Source: RUG721 sp040307385 (lineage in GTDB: Bacteria > Actinomycetota > Coriobacteriia > Coriobacteriales > Atopobiaceae). From it: a DNA stretch of 64,000 nt. Below the pieces are notes generated by a model. That model saw nothing but the letters and a program-made list of their open reading frames with translations, had not been told where the DNA came from and made no database searches. Within the stretch, counting starts at the first letter, position 1, and the number at the start of each line of letters is the position of its first letter. This document shows, in pieces, positions 33,377 to 41,115 of the stretch. A program made the translations under genes and the position numbers. The stretch lies in contig JAWRJQ010000014.1 of assembly GCA_040307385.1 (NCBI GenBank), positions 14,143 through 78,142 on the forward strand. The letters are read 5' to 3'.

Positions 33377-34180
33377 ATGGCGTGGCCGCTTATGCGGGAG
33401 CATGGCTACCTCGGCGCGTCTCTCGAGGACGGCCGCGTGGCATCGTATCTGAACGAGACGCCGCTCGACGAGGCGCTCCAGGGTGCATGCGTCTACGACC
33501 TCACGGGCAGCCTCTACCGCTTCGTATCGGGGGAGGATGCGCAGGGCTTCATGGAGACCCTGTGCGCCGGAACGCGCCTGCCTGCGGGCTCGAGCGCCTT
33601 TTCGGCGGTTCTCACGGGCGATGGCGCCCTCGTGTCCGTTCCGTTCATCGTGCGCGGCGGCGCAAGCGAATACATGGTCATCGACCCGGGCCGGCGGCGT
33701 GCGATGCTCGACGCGTGGATGGGCTTCGCCCGATCCATCGAGCAGGACGGCGTGATGCCGTTCGAACAGGCCTCCATCGAGGACGCTTCGAGCCTTCTGG
33801 TGCCCCTGCTCGTCTGCGGAACTCGCGCGCGGGAGCTCCTCGGCGACTATACGGCGGACGCCGTGCTTCCCGGGCCCGGATGCGTGGCGAGCGTCGCCTT
33901 CGACGACGTTCCATGCGTGCTCGCCGCACTCGATGAACGCCTGGGCGATGCCTTCATCGTCTTCGCGCCGCCCGCCTTCTCCGTGCGCCTGTTCAGGAGC
34001 TTTCTGTCGTTCACCTACGCGCATCCCCAGGGCATGGCGTCGCTCGAACGCTTCATGGGGCGCCTTCCGTGGCAGGGGCAGCTCGCCGGCGACGATCGCG
34101 TGATCGTGGGGCGCGACGCGCTGTCCGCGTGGGGCATCGTCCGTCCAGACGCCGGCTTTATCGGCTCACGCGGCCTATAG
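33377..34180 (+). CDS. GcvT/YgfZ-like folate-binding domain protein
   Basis: About 267 residues. The pattern ACVYDLTGSLYRFVSGEDA, then an LPAGSSAFSAVLTGDGALV stretch and EYMVIDPGRR, follows the N-terminal domain of aminomethyltransferase (the T-protein of glycine cleavage), but the chain is about 100 residues shorter than GcvT and lacks a clear C-terminal barrel. No other glycine-cleavage gene is nearby. It could be a YgfZ-type Fe-S assembly factor or a sarcosine/dimethylglycine-related protein. Ribosome site GGAGGA; two bases after dacF. Confidence 0.65.
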   Translation: MAWPLMREHGYLGASLEDGRVASYLNETPLDEALQGACVYDLTGSLYRFVSGEDAQGFMETLCAGTRLPAGSSAFSAVLTGDGALVSVPFIVRGGASEYMVIDPGRRRAMLDAWMGFARSIEQDGVMPFEQASIEDASSLLVPLLVCGTRARELLGDYTADAVLPGPGCVASVAFDDVPCVLAALDERLGDAFIVFAPPAFSVRLFRSFLSFTYAHPQGMASLERFMGRLPWQGQLAGDDRVIVGRDALSAWGIVRPDAGFIGSRGL

Positions 34181-34201
34181 GGTGCTGTCTCCGAGAGCAC
34201 C
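34181..34201 (+). terminator. Hairpin after the GcvT-like gene
   Basis: GGTGCT at the start and AGCACC at the end form six perfect pairs around a nine-base loop, immediately after the stop codon. There is no T run, so it may only stabilise the message or act as a weak terminator. Confidence 0.35.
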
Positions 34202-34254
34202 GCGTTCGCGATTTGCCGTATTCTGGTAGAGATCGCAGAAGAGAAGGATTGTGC

Positions 34255-35454
34255 ATGGCCTACGATTTCGAAACGCTTCCCGCACGGCGCGGAACAGGTT
34301 CGCTCAAATGGGATGCGATGCTTTCCGATAATCCCGAAGTGGGAGAGGATGTCGTCCCCCTGAGCGTGGCCGACATGGAGTTCGTCACGCCCGAGCCCGT
34401 CAAGCGGGCCCTCATCGACCTCGTCGAATCGACGCCCCTCGGCTACACCAGCCCCACGCAGGCGTTCTTCGATGCCTGCATCTCCTGGCAGCGGCGTCGC
34501 CATGGATGGGCGCCCGAGCAGGAGTGGATCGTGACCTCGCCGGGCGTCGTTCCTTCGCTCTACACCGCCGTGAACGCCTTCAGCGAGCCGGGCGACGGCA
34601 TCATCATTCAGCCGCCCGTATACTATCCGTTCTCGATGGCCGTCGAGCAGACGGGTCGAACGCTGGTGAAGAACCCCCTCATCCGCACGGCGGAGGGCTA
34701 TCGCATCGATTTCGCCGGCTTGGACCGGCTTGCCCATGAGCGCACGGCCAAGGCGATCATCCTCTGCAGCCCGCATAATCCCGTCGGACGCGTATGGACC
34801 GCCGACGAGCTGCGGCGCATGCTCGATATCTGCACCGATGCGGGGCTCTACATCATCTGCGACGAGATCCACAACGACCTCGTCATGCCCGGATACGAGC
34901 ATCGCACGCTCCTCTCGCTCGCATCGGCCGAGCAGGCGCGGCGCATCCTCGTGTGCACCTCGTGCTCCAAGACGTTCAGCCTCGCCGGCACGCAGGGCTC
35001 GGTCATCTACATCCCGCATGAGCAGACGCGCGAACGTTACCAGGCCGCCTATGCCGCTCAGGGCCTGTTCCAGCTCAACGCGTTCGCCTATCCTGCGCTC
35101 ATCGCCGCCTATAACGAATGCGCGGGATGGCTCGATGCGCTCATCGGCGTGATCGTGCGCAACGTCGCTCTGCTCGAGGCGCGCCTGAACGGTCGGCTCG
35201 GCGGCCTTTCGGTGGAGAAGCTCGAGGGCACCTACCTGCCCTGGGTCGACTTCTCCGCATGGCGGATGGACGCCGAGGAGCGCGAGATGTTCCTGCATCG
35301 CGAGGCCCAGCTCTATCTCGACAGCGGAAGGCTGTTCGGCGATGAGGGGGCGCAGTTCGAGCGGTTCAACGTGGCCTGCCCCACGTGGGTGCTCGAAGCG
35401 GCGCTCGACAGGCTCGAGGCGGCGTGGCGCACGGTACGCACCGAAGGCCGCTAG
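34255..35454 (+). CDS. patB: PLP-dependent C-S lyase (PatB/MalY family aminotransferase)
   Basis: About 399 residues, fold type I. SVADMEF and GYTSPTQAF at the N-terminus, CSPHNPVGRVW, ICDEIHNDLV, and TSCSKTFSLAGTQGS with Lys239 binding PLP. The MalY/PatB branch cleaves cystathionine or cysteine by beta-elimination, giving pyruvate, ammonia and a thiol through an aminoacrylate intermediate. GAGAAGGA six bases before ATG 34255. Followed 17 bases later by ridA, whose product hydrolyses that reactive enamine. Confidence 0.9.
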   Translation: MAYDFETLPARRGTGSLKWDAMLSDNPEVGEDVVPLSVADMEFVTPEPVKRALIDLVESTPLGYTSPTQAFFDACISWQRRRHGWAPEQEWIVTSPGVVPSLYTAVNAFSEPGDGIIIQPPVYYPFSMAVEQTGRTLVKNPLIRTAEGYRIDFAGLDRLAHERTAKAIILCSPHNPVGRVWTADELRRMLDICTDAGLYIICDEIHNDLVMPGYEHRTLLSLASAEQARRILVCTSCSKTFSLAGTQGSVIYIPHEQTRERYQAAYAAQGLFQLNAFAYPALIAAYNECAGWLDALIGVIVRNVALLEARLNGRLGGLSVEKLEGTYLPWVDFSAWRMDAEEREMFLHREAQLYLDSGRLFGDEGAQFERFNVACPTWVLEAALDRLEAAWRTVRTEGR

Positions 35455-35471
35455 ATAGGGGAGGAACCCGC

Positions 35472-35849
35472 ATGAAGTATGCCATCAACGCACGGAAGGC
35501 GCCCGAGGCGTCGGGACCCTACTCGCAGGGGACGACTGCGGGGCGTCTCGTGTTCACCTCGGGCCAGATTCCCATCGCCGACGATGCCGAAACCCTCATC
35601 AAGGGCGATATCGTCGCGCAGACGAAGCGCGTGATCGACATCGTCGAGGCGATCCTCGCCGAGGTCGATTGCACGCTCGACGATGTGGCGCAGACGACGG
35701 TCTACCTCACCGACCTCTCCGATCTCGAGGCGGTCAACAGAGTGTACGAGGAGCGTTTCACCATGCCCGCTCCCGCTCGCAGCGTGGTGGGCGTTTCGGA
35801 GCTTCCGCTCGGCGCGCTCATCGAGATGGACTGCATCGCCAGCCGTTAG
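35472..35849 (+). CDS. ridA: RidA-family enamine/imine deaminase
   Basis: About 125 residues, a full-length RidA trimer subunit. SGPYSQG, VFTSGQIP, and the catalytic Arg in APARSVVGVSELP followed by GALIEMDCIA are present. RidA hydrolyses 2-aminoacrylate and related enamines released by PLP enzymes. The position directly after a PLP beta-lyase gene suggests they work as a pair. Confidence 0.93.
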   Translation: MKYAINARKAPEASGPYSQGTTAGRLVFTSGQIPIADDAETLIKGDIVAQTKRVIDIVEAILAEVDCTLDDVAQTTVYLTDLSDLEAVNRVYEERFTMPAPARSVVGVSELPLGALIEMDCIASR

Positions 35850-35888
35850 CGTTATCATGGAAGAGACGGCTTTTTCTAGGGAGTAGCT

Positions 35889-36311
35889 ATGGAACCAATG
35901 AACACGAACGACTCAAGTGGGAAAACCGAGATCTTCCGGATGCCCTCTGCCGACGCCACGGTTCCCGATCTCATGAACACGTCCAAGCCCGCCTACCCCA
36001 CGCTCACCATCGTCAAAGGGCCTCATCTGGGCGACACGTTCGACCTCGATTCCGAGGTCATCACCTTAGGTCGCGATCCCTCCAACAGCATTTTCCTCAA
36101 CGACATGACCGTCTCGCGCCATCATGCGCGCATGGATCTCTCCGAGATAGGGGAGGGACGCGCCTCCATCACCGATCTCTCGTCGCTCAACGGAACGTGG
36201 GTCGACGGGGCCATCGTCTCCGAGGCGGGCCTCAAGGATGGTTCGACCATTCAGATCGGCACCTTCAGGATGGTCTTCCACACCAACCGGCGGCAACGCG
36301 CCTCGCAGTAG
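35889..36311 (+). CDS. FHA-domain protein (GarA/OdhI-like)
   Basis: About 140 residues: a 40-residue flexible N-terminus and one FHA phosphothreonine-binding domain with LGRDPSNSIFLND, VSRHHA and SSLNGTWVDG. In GarA/OdhI an N-terminal threonine motif is phosphorylated by Ser/Thr kinases and then bound by the protein's own FHA domain, turning off regulation of 2-oxoglutarate metabolism. Here KTEIFR near residue 13 resembles the TxxVFR-type site. No kinase gene is in the window. Followed by a MerR gene as in mycobacteria and corynebacteria. GGGAG precedes ATG. Confidence 0.85.
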   Translation: MEPMNTNDSSGKTEIFRMPSADATVPDLMNTSKPAYPTLTIVKGPHLGDTFDLDSEVITLGRDPSNSIFLNDMTVSRHHARMDLSEIGEGRASITDLSSLNGTWVDGAIVSEAGLKDGSTIQIGTFRMVFHTNRRQRASQ

Positions 36312-36325
36312 GGGAGCGTGCAGCC

Positions 36326-37051
36326 ATGCCTGACTTCGAGTACCTGACCATCGGAAAGCTGGTGCAGCGGCTTCAGCCCGCATACCCCGATCTCACCGTC
36401 TCGAAGGTGCGCTACCTCGAGGACGAGGGCCTGCTCTCGCCCTTGCGCTCCACAGGCGGATACCGCAAGTACTCGCCGAAGGACGTTGCCCGGCTCGAAT
36501 CCATCCTCTATATGCAGAAGCACCGCTTCTATCCGCTTGCCGTCATCAAGGAGCAGCTCGAACGGCAGGAGCGGGAGTCTTCCCAGGAGGCCGTGCGCGC
36601 CGACGGTGCGGACGAGATCCCCGTGGTCGATTCCGCCGAAACGGTCGAGAAGCTCCATCCCATCGACCGCATGCCCGAGATCTGCGGCACGTCGGTGAGC
36701 TTCGTCCGCTCGCTCGAGGAGATCGGGCTCATCCAGTTCAAGAAATCGCCGCAGGGCCGCGACTTGGTTGAAGGCCGCGACCTGCAGCTCATCCGCACCT
36801 GCGACGAGCTGCAGAAGTTCGGCATCGGGCCGAAGAATCTGCGCCAGTACGTCATGGCCGCCAACCGTGAATCGGCCATGTTCGAGCAGGCGCTCGTGGT
36901 CTATACCGCCAAGGCGGGCGGGGTCGAGGTCGAACGCACCGAGGAGATGCGCAGCCGCGCAGACGAGGCATTCAACCGCATGCTCGCCCTCACGAACTCG
37001 ATACGCTCCACCCTCATCAAGCGCAGCGTGCGCAACGCGCTCTCCGAATAG
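36326..37051 (+). CDS. MerR-family transcriptional regulator (FtsR-like)
   Basis: About 241 residues. The N-terminal MerR helix-turn-helix (TIGKLVQRLQPAYPDLTVSK, then RYLEDEGLLSPLRSTGGYRKYS) is followed by a coiled coil and a second MerR-like half (SVSFVRSLEEIGLIQFK). This double layout and its place after the FHA gene match the actinobacterial FtsR family (Rv1828, corynebacterial FtsR), which controls division genes. Targets here are unknown. Confidence 0.85.
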   Translation: MPDFEYLTIGKLVQRLQPAYPDLTVSKVRYLEDEGLLSPLRSTGGYRKYSPKDVARLESILYMQKHRFYPLAVIKEQLERQERESSQEAVRADGADEIPVVDSAETVEKLHPIDRMPEICGTSVSFVRSLEEIGLIQFKKSPQGRDLVEGRDLQLIRTCDELQKFGIGPKNLRQYVMAANRESAMFEQALVVYTAKAGGVEVERTEEMRSRADEAFNRMLALTNSIRSTLIKRSVRNALSE

Positions 37052-37088
37052 CCCCGGTCATACGAGCAGCATTCGAAAGGAATCCCCC

Positions 37089-37625
37089 GTGTCAGACTTC
37101 GATTTCAAGAGCCGTATCGTCGACATCCCCGACTATCCCGAGCCCGGCGTCATCTTCAAAGACGTCACGCCGCTGTTCAACGATCCCGTCGGCTTCAAGG
37201 CTGTCGTCGACGCCATCGCCGTCCACTTTGCCGGGCGCGGCATCACCAAGGTCGTCGGGGCCGAGGCGCGCGGTTTTCTCGTGGGCCCGCCCGTCGCCTA
37301 CAAGCTCGGTGCGGGCTTCATCCCTGCACGAAAGCCGGGAAAGCTTCCGCGTGCGGTGTATTCCGAGTCGTACTCGCTCGAATACGGCAGCGATGAGCTG
37401 CAGATTCACAAGGATGCGCTCGGCGTCGACGATGTGGTGCTCGTGGTCGACGACCTTATCGCCACCGGCGGCACTGCGGTGGCGGCTGCCCGTCTTGTGG
37501 AGAAGGCCGGGGCCCGCGTGGAGGGCTTCTCGTTTCTGCTCGAGCTCACGTTCCTGCATCCACGCGAAATCGTCGCCCGCGACTTCGGCGAGCGGGAGAT
37601 CTTCACGCTCATTCCTGTAGAATAG
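37089..37625 (+). CDS. apt: Adenine phosphoribosyltransferase
   Basis: About 178 residues. Salvages adenine to AMP using PRPP. Motifs DYPEPGVIFKDVTPL, GAEARGFLVGPPVAYKL and the PRPP loop VLVVDDLIATGGTA are intact. GTG start at 37089, preceded by GAAAGGAAT. It is 37 bases from the MerR gene and probably shares its transcript. Confidence 0.96.
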   Translation: MSDFDFKSRIVDIPDYPEPGVIFKDVTPLFNDPVGFKAVVDAIAVHFAGRGITKVVGAEARGFLVGPPVAYKLGAGFIPARKPGKLPRAVYSESYSLEYGSDELQIHKDALGVDDVVLVVDDLIATGGTAVAAARLVEKAGARVEGFSFLLELTFLHPREIVARDFGEREIFTLIPVE

Positions 37626-37634
37626 GTTGAAAAC

Positions 37635-37668
37635 CCACAGGACCGCCACATACATGGCAGTACTGTGG
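37635..37668 (+). promoter_or_regulatory. Two-stage hairpin between apt and the NlpC/P60 gene
   Basis: CCACAG (37635-37640) pairs with CTGTGG (37663-37668), and an inner GCCA (37645-37648) pairs with TGGC (37655-37658), separated by a symmetric four-by-four internal loop. No T run follows. A TAAAAT box at 37697-37702 downstream may be the -10 of the next gene, so the hairpin probably belongs to the apt transcript's 3' end. Confidence 0.4.
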
Positions 37669-37731
37669 ACGTTACGAATGCGCCTGCAAACGCGGCTAAA
37701 ATGAATATTCGAACGTCGAAAGGACTGTATC

Positions 37732-38958
37732 ATGGGTTTGAGGAAATCACTTGCCGCGTCGGCAGTCGCCATCTCGCTTGCATGCGGCGGACTGGTGCTC
37801 CTGCCTTCGCAGGCGTACGCCGTGCCTTCGCAAGCCGACCTCAACGAGGCCCAGGCACGCATCGATGAGTATGGTTCCCAGCTCATCACATTCCAGACCG
37901 AACTCGAGCAGGCCGAGGCCGATCTCGTGCGCACCGACAACGAGATCGAGGATACCGAGGTGAAGATAGGGGAGACCCAGGCCGAGCTTGCTGCGGCGCG
38001 TGCGGTTCTCGCCAGCCGCATGAGAAGCGGCTACAAGTCCGGCTCCGTCAACTTCCTCGATGTGCTCTTCAATTCCACGAGCCTCGAGGACTTCGCCAAC
38101 CGCATCTACTATATGGATAAGGTCAACGAGCAGGACGCTGAGACCATCGACCGTGTTCAGCAGCTCGAGGATCAGCTCACCGATCAAAAGGCCACGCTCG
38201 AGGCCCAGAAGACCACGCAGGAGCAGCGCGTCGCCGAGGTTGAGACGCGGGTGGGAGAGTACGAGGAGCTTGTCGGCGAGGCACGTGCCTATTACAATCA
38301 GCTCGACGCCGAGATCCAGGCCGAGCTCGCACGCCAAGCCGAAGAGGAAGCACGTCGCGCCGAGGAAGCTGCTGAAGCGGAGAGCAGCCAGCAGCAGAGC
38401 GCCGCAGCGACCGTCATCGATGTCGCCGGCGGTGGCAACGACGGCGGCGATGCCGATAGCGGCGATGGCGGATACGCCGATACCGGCAACGACGATAGCG
38501 GATACAGCTCCTCCGGAAGCTCAAGCGATTCGGGCAGCCCCTCGTCCAACGGCTCTTCATCGGATAGCGGCTCATATTCGAGCGGATCCTCGCCGTATCC
38601 GGGCGGAGGCGTCTCGTCGGCGTACTCCTGCCTCGGCATGCCCTACGTTTGGGGCGGCTACAATCTGAGCACGGGCGGCTTCGACTGCTCGGGTCTCGTT
38701 TCGTACTGCTACGGCGACGGCACGTGGCGTGCAGGCGCCGAGCCGCTCGGCCTTGCCATCCAGAGGGCGGGTCTGTGGAAGACGAGCCTCGATCAGCTCG
38801 TGCCCGGAGACCTCGTCTACACGCGCACCAACTTCGATCACGTGGGCATCTACATCGGCGACGGCATGATGATCCATGCGCCGTATCCGGGTGCCGTGGT
38901 ATGCGTGGCTCCTGTGTACTCCTTCTATGGGGGCGGGCCGTTCGTCTATCCGTACTAA
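37732..38958 (+). CDS. Secreted coiled-coil NlpC/P60 peptidoglycan hydrolase
   Basis: About 408 residues. Signal peptide 1-30 (ending QAYA), coiled coil about 32-215, a 70-residue Ser/Gly/Asp low-complexity linker (about 220-290), then an NlpC/P60 domain with Cys319 (GGFDCSGLV), His in FDHVGIYIG and a further His in MMIHAP. Similar to RipA/CwlO-type D,L-endopeptidases that open peptide cross-links for growth or daughter-cell separation; the coiled coil resembles the regulatory part contacted by FtsEX in such proteins. Monocistronic, with its own terminator. Confidence 0.92.
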   Translation: MGLRKSLAASAVAISLACGGLVLLPSQAYAVPSQADLNEAQARIDEYGSQLITFQTELEQAEADLVRTDNEIEDTEVKIGETQAELAAARAVLASRMRSGYKSGSVNFLDVLFNSTSLEDFANRIYYMDKVNEQDAETIDRVQQLEDQLTDQKATLEAQKTTQEQRVAEVETRVGEYEELVGEARAYYNQLDAEIQAELARQAEEEARRAEEAAEAESSQQQSAAATVIDVAGGGNDGGDADSGDGGYADTGNDDSGYSSSGSSSDSGSPSSNGSSSDSGSYSSGSSPYPGGGVSSAYSCLGMPYVWGGYNLSTGGFDCSGLVSYCYGDGTWRAGAEPLGLAIQRAGLWKTSLDQLVPGDLVYTRTNFDHVGIYIGDGMMIHAPYPGAVVCVAPVYSFYGGGPFVYPY

Positions 38959-38989
38959 CCTTCAGCATTTCACATAGCTTCGATGGGGG

Positions 38990-39012
38990 AAGGGGCTCTG
39001 CAGCCCCTTTTT
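38990..39012 (+). terminator. Intrinsic terminator of the NlpC/P60 gene
   Basis: An eight-pair stem (38990-38997 with 39002-39009, core AGGGGCT/AGCCCCT), a CTGC loop and five T (39008-39012). Confidence 0.92.
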
Positions 39013-39557
39013 CCTACCGTTCTCTTTAATTTACATAAGATATATTATCGCGGATTTATAGGTAGCATCGATGTACAGGGTTTCGCGGGAGCGTGTGATG
39101 CAGGACAGACAGCCCATGTTTGACGGCGCATCGCCGGATGCACGTGCGCATGCATGCAGCTCCAGCATTCTGCATCACGGGACCTTACCATGAGCCCTCA
39201 TGCTTACTCAAGTTCGAAACGCAGATACGCTCGAATATGAGAATCCACGACTCCTAGCCCATCGAAACTTTTTCGAGAGCTTACATCGGCTTAGAATGCC
39301 TCGATAAATTAACGACGTGCGCGGCGTTCAAGGCTGTATTCTCGAACAATCGTGTCGAGCATCGCGTTGCATATATCGGGCTGCTGAAAGGCCGGCGCGA
39401 CCTCATGCCATGATGAGGCCGTGCGCATCATGGCGCGGCATAGAGAGCTCCCCTTTTTTCGATGATCGCATGCTCCCCCCCAGCATACGATATTTAAATC
39501 GTGCACGATATAATTTTGTGCAAAATGATATCGGGGGAGCGCTCACCGCGTTTCCCG
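39013..39557. other. AT-rich intergenic region; no gene recognised
   Basis: 545 bases between two converging transcription units, lower in GC than the surroundings. A short minus-strand frame (39309-39506) lacks a ribosome site and any known motif and may be the broken end of a lost gene. The right end holds a chain of overlapping palindromes (39460-39533). Another perfect small palindrome, TCGAAA/TTTCGA around CTT, lies near 39265. Confidence 0.6.
39460..39533. repeat. Chain of five overlapping palindromes bounded by CGAT/ATCG
   Basis: Consecutive inverted repeats share their CGAT or ATCG ends: 39460-39468 (CGATGATCG), 39465-39491 (ATCG-c-ATGCT, C7 loop, AGCAT-a-CGAT), 39488-39501 (CGAT-ATTTAA-ATCG), 39498-39509 (ATCGTGCACGAT, perfect) and 39506-39533 (28 bases, 12 of 14 positions paired). 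Located 25 bases beyond the dut stop. Not a typical terminator; function unknown. Confidence 0.75.
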
Positions 39558-40007
39558 CTACTTCGAACCGCTTGATCCGAACCCGCCTGCCCCGCGGCTG
39601 GTCTCGTCGAGCTCGTCGACCTCGATGAGCTGCACGATGGGAACCTGCTGGATGACGAGCTGGGCGATGCGCTCTCCCCTCTCGATGCGGATGGGCGTAT
39701 GCGCATCGAGGTTGATTGCAAGCACCTTGAGTTCTCCACGGTAGCGGGCGTCGATGAGGCCGGGCGTGTTTGCCATGGAAAGGCCGCGCTTGAGGGCCAT
39801 GCCGCTCCGAGGCTGCACGAAGCCCGCATACCCTTCGGGAAGCGCTATGGCCAAGCCCGTTGAAACGAGCTTGCGCTCGAAGGGCTGGAGGACGACATCC
39901 TCGTTTGCCCTGAGATCGAGGCCCGCATCGCCCTCGTACGCATAGGTAGGGAGCTCGACCGAGGGATCGAGGCGTTTGATGGCAAGCTGGATGCGGTCCT
40001 GCGTCAT
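39558..40007 (-). CDS. dut: Deoxyuridine 5'-triphosphate nucleotidohydrolase (dUTPase)
   Basis: About 149 residues. Hydrolyses dUTP to dUMP and keeps uracil out of DNA. All five trimeric dUTPase motifs are present: DAGLDLRA, PRSGMALK, NTPGLIDARYRGELKV, RGERIAQLV and the flexible RGAGGFGSSG tail. Overlaps nrdR by four bases on the same strand, tying dTMP supply to ribonucleotide reductase control. Confidence 0.96.
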   Translation of the reverse strand: MTQDRIQLAIKRLDPSVELPTYAYEGDAGLDLRANEDVVLQPFERKLVSTGLAIALPEGYAGFVQPRSGMALKRGLSMANTPGLIDARYRGELKVLAINLDAHTPIRIERGERIAQLVIQQVPIVQLIEVDELDETSRGAGGFGSSGSK

Positions 40008-40450
40008 GAAAGGCTCCTCAACGTTTGGCTGAACTCATCGAGATCTTTGAAATCGCGGTATACGGAGGCAAAGCGGACATACGCCACGAGATCGAGGTCT
40101 TTGAGCTTCATGAGCACGTTGTTGCCCAGCTCGTCGGAGGTGATCTCGGTGGTGCCCTGATCGCGCAGGGAGTCTTCTATGGAAGAGATGAGCGCGTCGA
40201 GCTGCGTGATGGGGATGTTGCGCTTGACGGTTGCCGTGAGCAGCCCGCGCATGAGCTTCTGACGGTCGAACGGCTCTCTGCGCCCGTCCTTCTTGATGAC
40301 GACCAAAGGCATCTCCTCGCGCCGTTCGTAGGTGGTGAAACGATAGCCGCACGCTTCACACTCACGACGACGCCTGATGGCGTCGATGCTCTCGGATGGA
40401 CGCGAATCGACAACCTTGAGGTTCTCGCAACCGCATTTTGGACAACGCAT
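40004..40450 (-). CDS. nrdR: Transcriptional repressor NrdR
   Basis: About 148 residues. An N-terminal zinc ribbon (MRCPKCG... and CEACGYRF) and an ATP-cone domain (VVIKKDGRREPFDRQKLMRG) that senses ATP/dATP. Represses ribonucleotide reductase genes, which are not in this window. ATG 40450 is preceded by GGGGGT; an upstream in-frame ATG would add four residues. The order LysM-inhibitor, nrdR matches the mycobacterial lexA region. Confidence 0.96.
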   Translation of the reverse strand: MRCPKCGCENLKVVDSRPSESIDAIRRRRECEACGYRFTTYERREEMPLVVIKKDGRREPFDRQKLMRGLLTATVKRNIPITQLDALISSIEDSLRDQGTTEITSDELGNNVLMKLKDLDLVAYVRFASVYRDFKDLDEFSQTLRSLS

Positions 40451-40524
40451 ACATACCCCCATGTGATCGAGTATGTATGCACCATAGCACACCCGGCGAT
40501 GCACGCGCATCTCATACGTAAGCC

Positions 40525-40977
40525 CTACGTGCGGGCTCCCTCGTTCGGCGCAGGCACGATGAGGGTCTGGCCCGCCATGATGAATGATGAGTCGAGGTTG
40601 TTCTCCTGGGAGATCCAGCGCACGACGGATGCGGTGCTGGTGCCGGAAGGAGCATGATCCTGTGCGATGGACCACAGGGAATCGCCCGGGCGCACGGTGA
40701 CGGTGATGCGGGGCATGGATGAGAACGTCTCGTTGAAGCTGCGCGCTTGCCGAGCGTTGGACAAAACCAGCGTGAGGCCGAGCGCGACGAAGACCGCGAC
40801 GATGAGCACGAGCGCCTGGAGCTTTTGGATGGGAGCGAGCTGTTCCCGGGGCTCCTCGGCCGAGGCACGCTCGGCATGAGGGCGACGGAAGCCCTCGTAG
40901 ACGGTGAAGGTGCTGCGACGCGGCGCAAGGGCCGAGGAACCCTGCGTTGGATAGGCGTTGCTGGCGGTACGGTTCAT
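40525..40977 (-). CDS. LysM-domain membrane protein, probable SOS cell-division inhibitor (YneA/ChiZ-like)
   Basis: About 150 residues: a polar 50-residue N-terminus, one membrane helix (about 53-73), a short stretch, and a LysM domain (about 92-142; VTVRPGDSLWSIAQ). This layout, the position divergent from lexA and SOS-box-like sites in the shared upstream region match YneA, DivS and Rv2719c (ChiZ), which delay division after DNA damage. Start ATG 40977 has GGAGGAG six bases upstream. Sequence similarity outside LysM is weak in this family, so the assignment rests mostly on context. Confidence 0.8.
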   Translation of the reverse strand: MNRTASNAYPTQGSSALAPRRSTFTVYEGFRRPHAERASAEEPREQLAPIQKLQALVLIVAVFVALGLTLVLSNARQARSFNETFSSMPRITVTVRPGDSLWSIAQDHAPSGTSTASVVRWISQENNLDSSFIMAGQTLIVPAPNEGART

Positions 40978-41061
40978 CTTCGACTCCTCCAATGCGATCG
41001 TTCTGCTTGAGTAAGGTATAACCCAGGCGCCGGACACGAACTGAAGCAGAACGCGTGTTTC

Positions 41062-41075
41062 CGAACATCTGTTTT
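41062..41075. promoter_or_regulatory. LexA (SOS) box 1, imperfect
   Basis: CGAACATCTGTTTT: the left half CGAAC is perfect and the right half has GTTT for GTTC of the CGAACNNNNGTTCG consensus. Lies downstream of the -35 of the minus-strand inhibitor gene. Confidence 0.65.
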
Positions 41076-41081
41076 ATAGTA

Positions 41082-41106
41082 TTATCGATACATATGTTCG
41101 AGTCAA
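41082..41106 (-). promoter_or_regulatory. Promoter of the SOS division-inhibitor gene
   Basis: Minus-strand TTGACT at 41106-41101, followed by candidate -10 boxes TAATAC (16-base spacer) or TACTAT (19-base spacer). The -10 is ambiguous, but SOS box 2 occupies the spacer as expected. Confidence 0.5.
41087..41100. promoter_or_regulatory. LexA (SOS) box 2, imperfect
   Basis: GATACATATGTTCG: the GTTCG half is perfect and the other half is degenerate. On the minus strand it falls in the spacer between TTGACT (41106-41101) and a TACTAT/TAATAC -10 candidate, so bound LexA would block the inhibitor's promoter. Confidence 0.65.
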
Positions 41107-41115
41107 GGAAAATAT

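Noticed and set aside
39309..39506. Minus-strand frame of 65 codons after dut
   Set aside because: It begins inside the palindrome chain with a weak start, lacks a ribosome site and has no recognised motif. At most a decayed gene end.
39506..39533. The 28-base palindrome considered as a chromosomal dif (XerCD) site
   Set aside because: The length is right but the arms do not match the XerC/XerD arm consensus, and the symmetry is too complete for a dif site.
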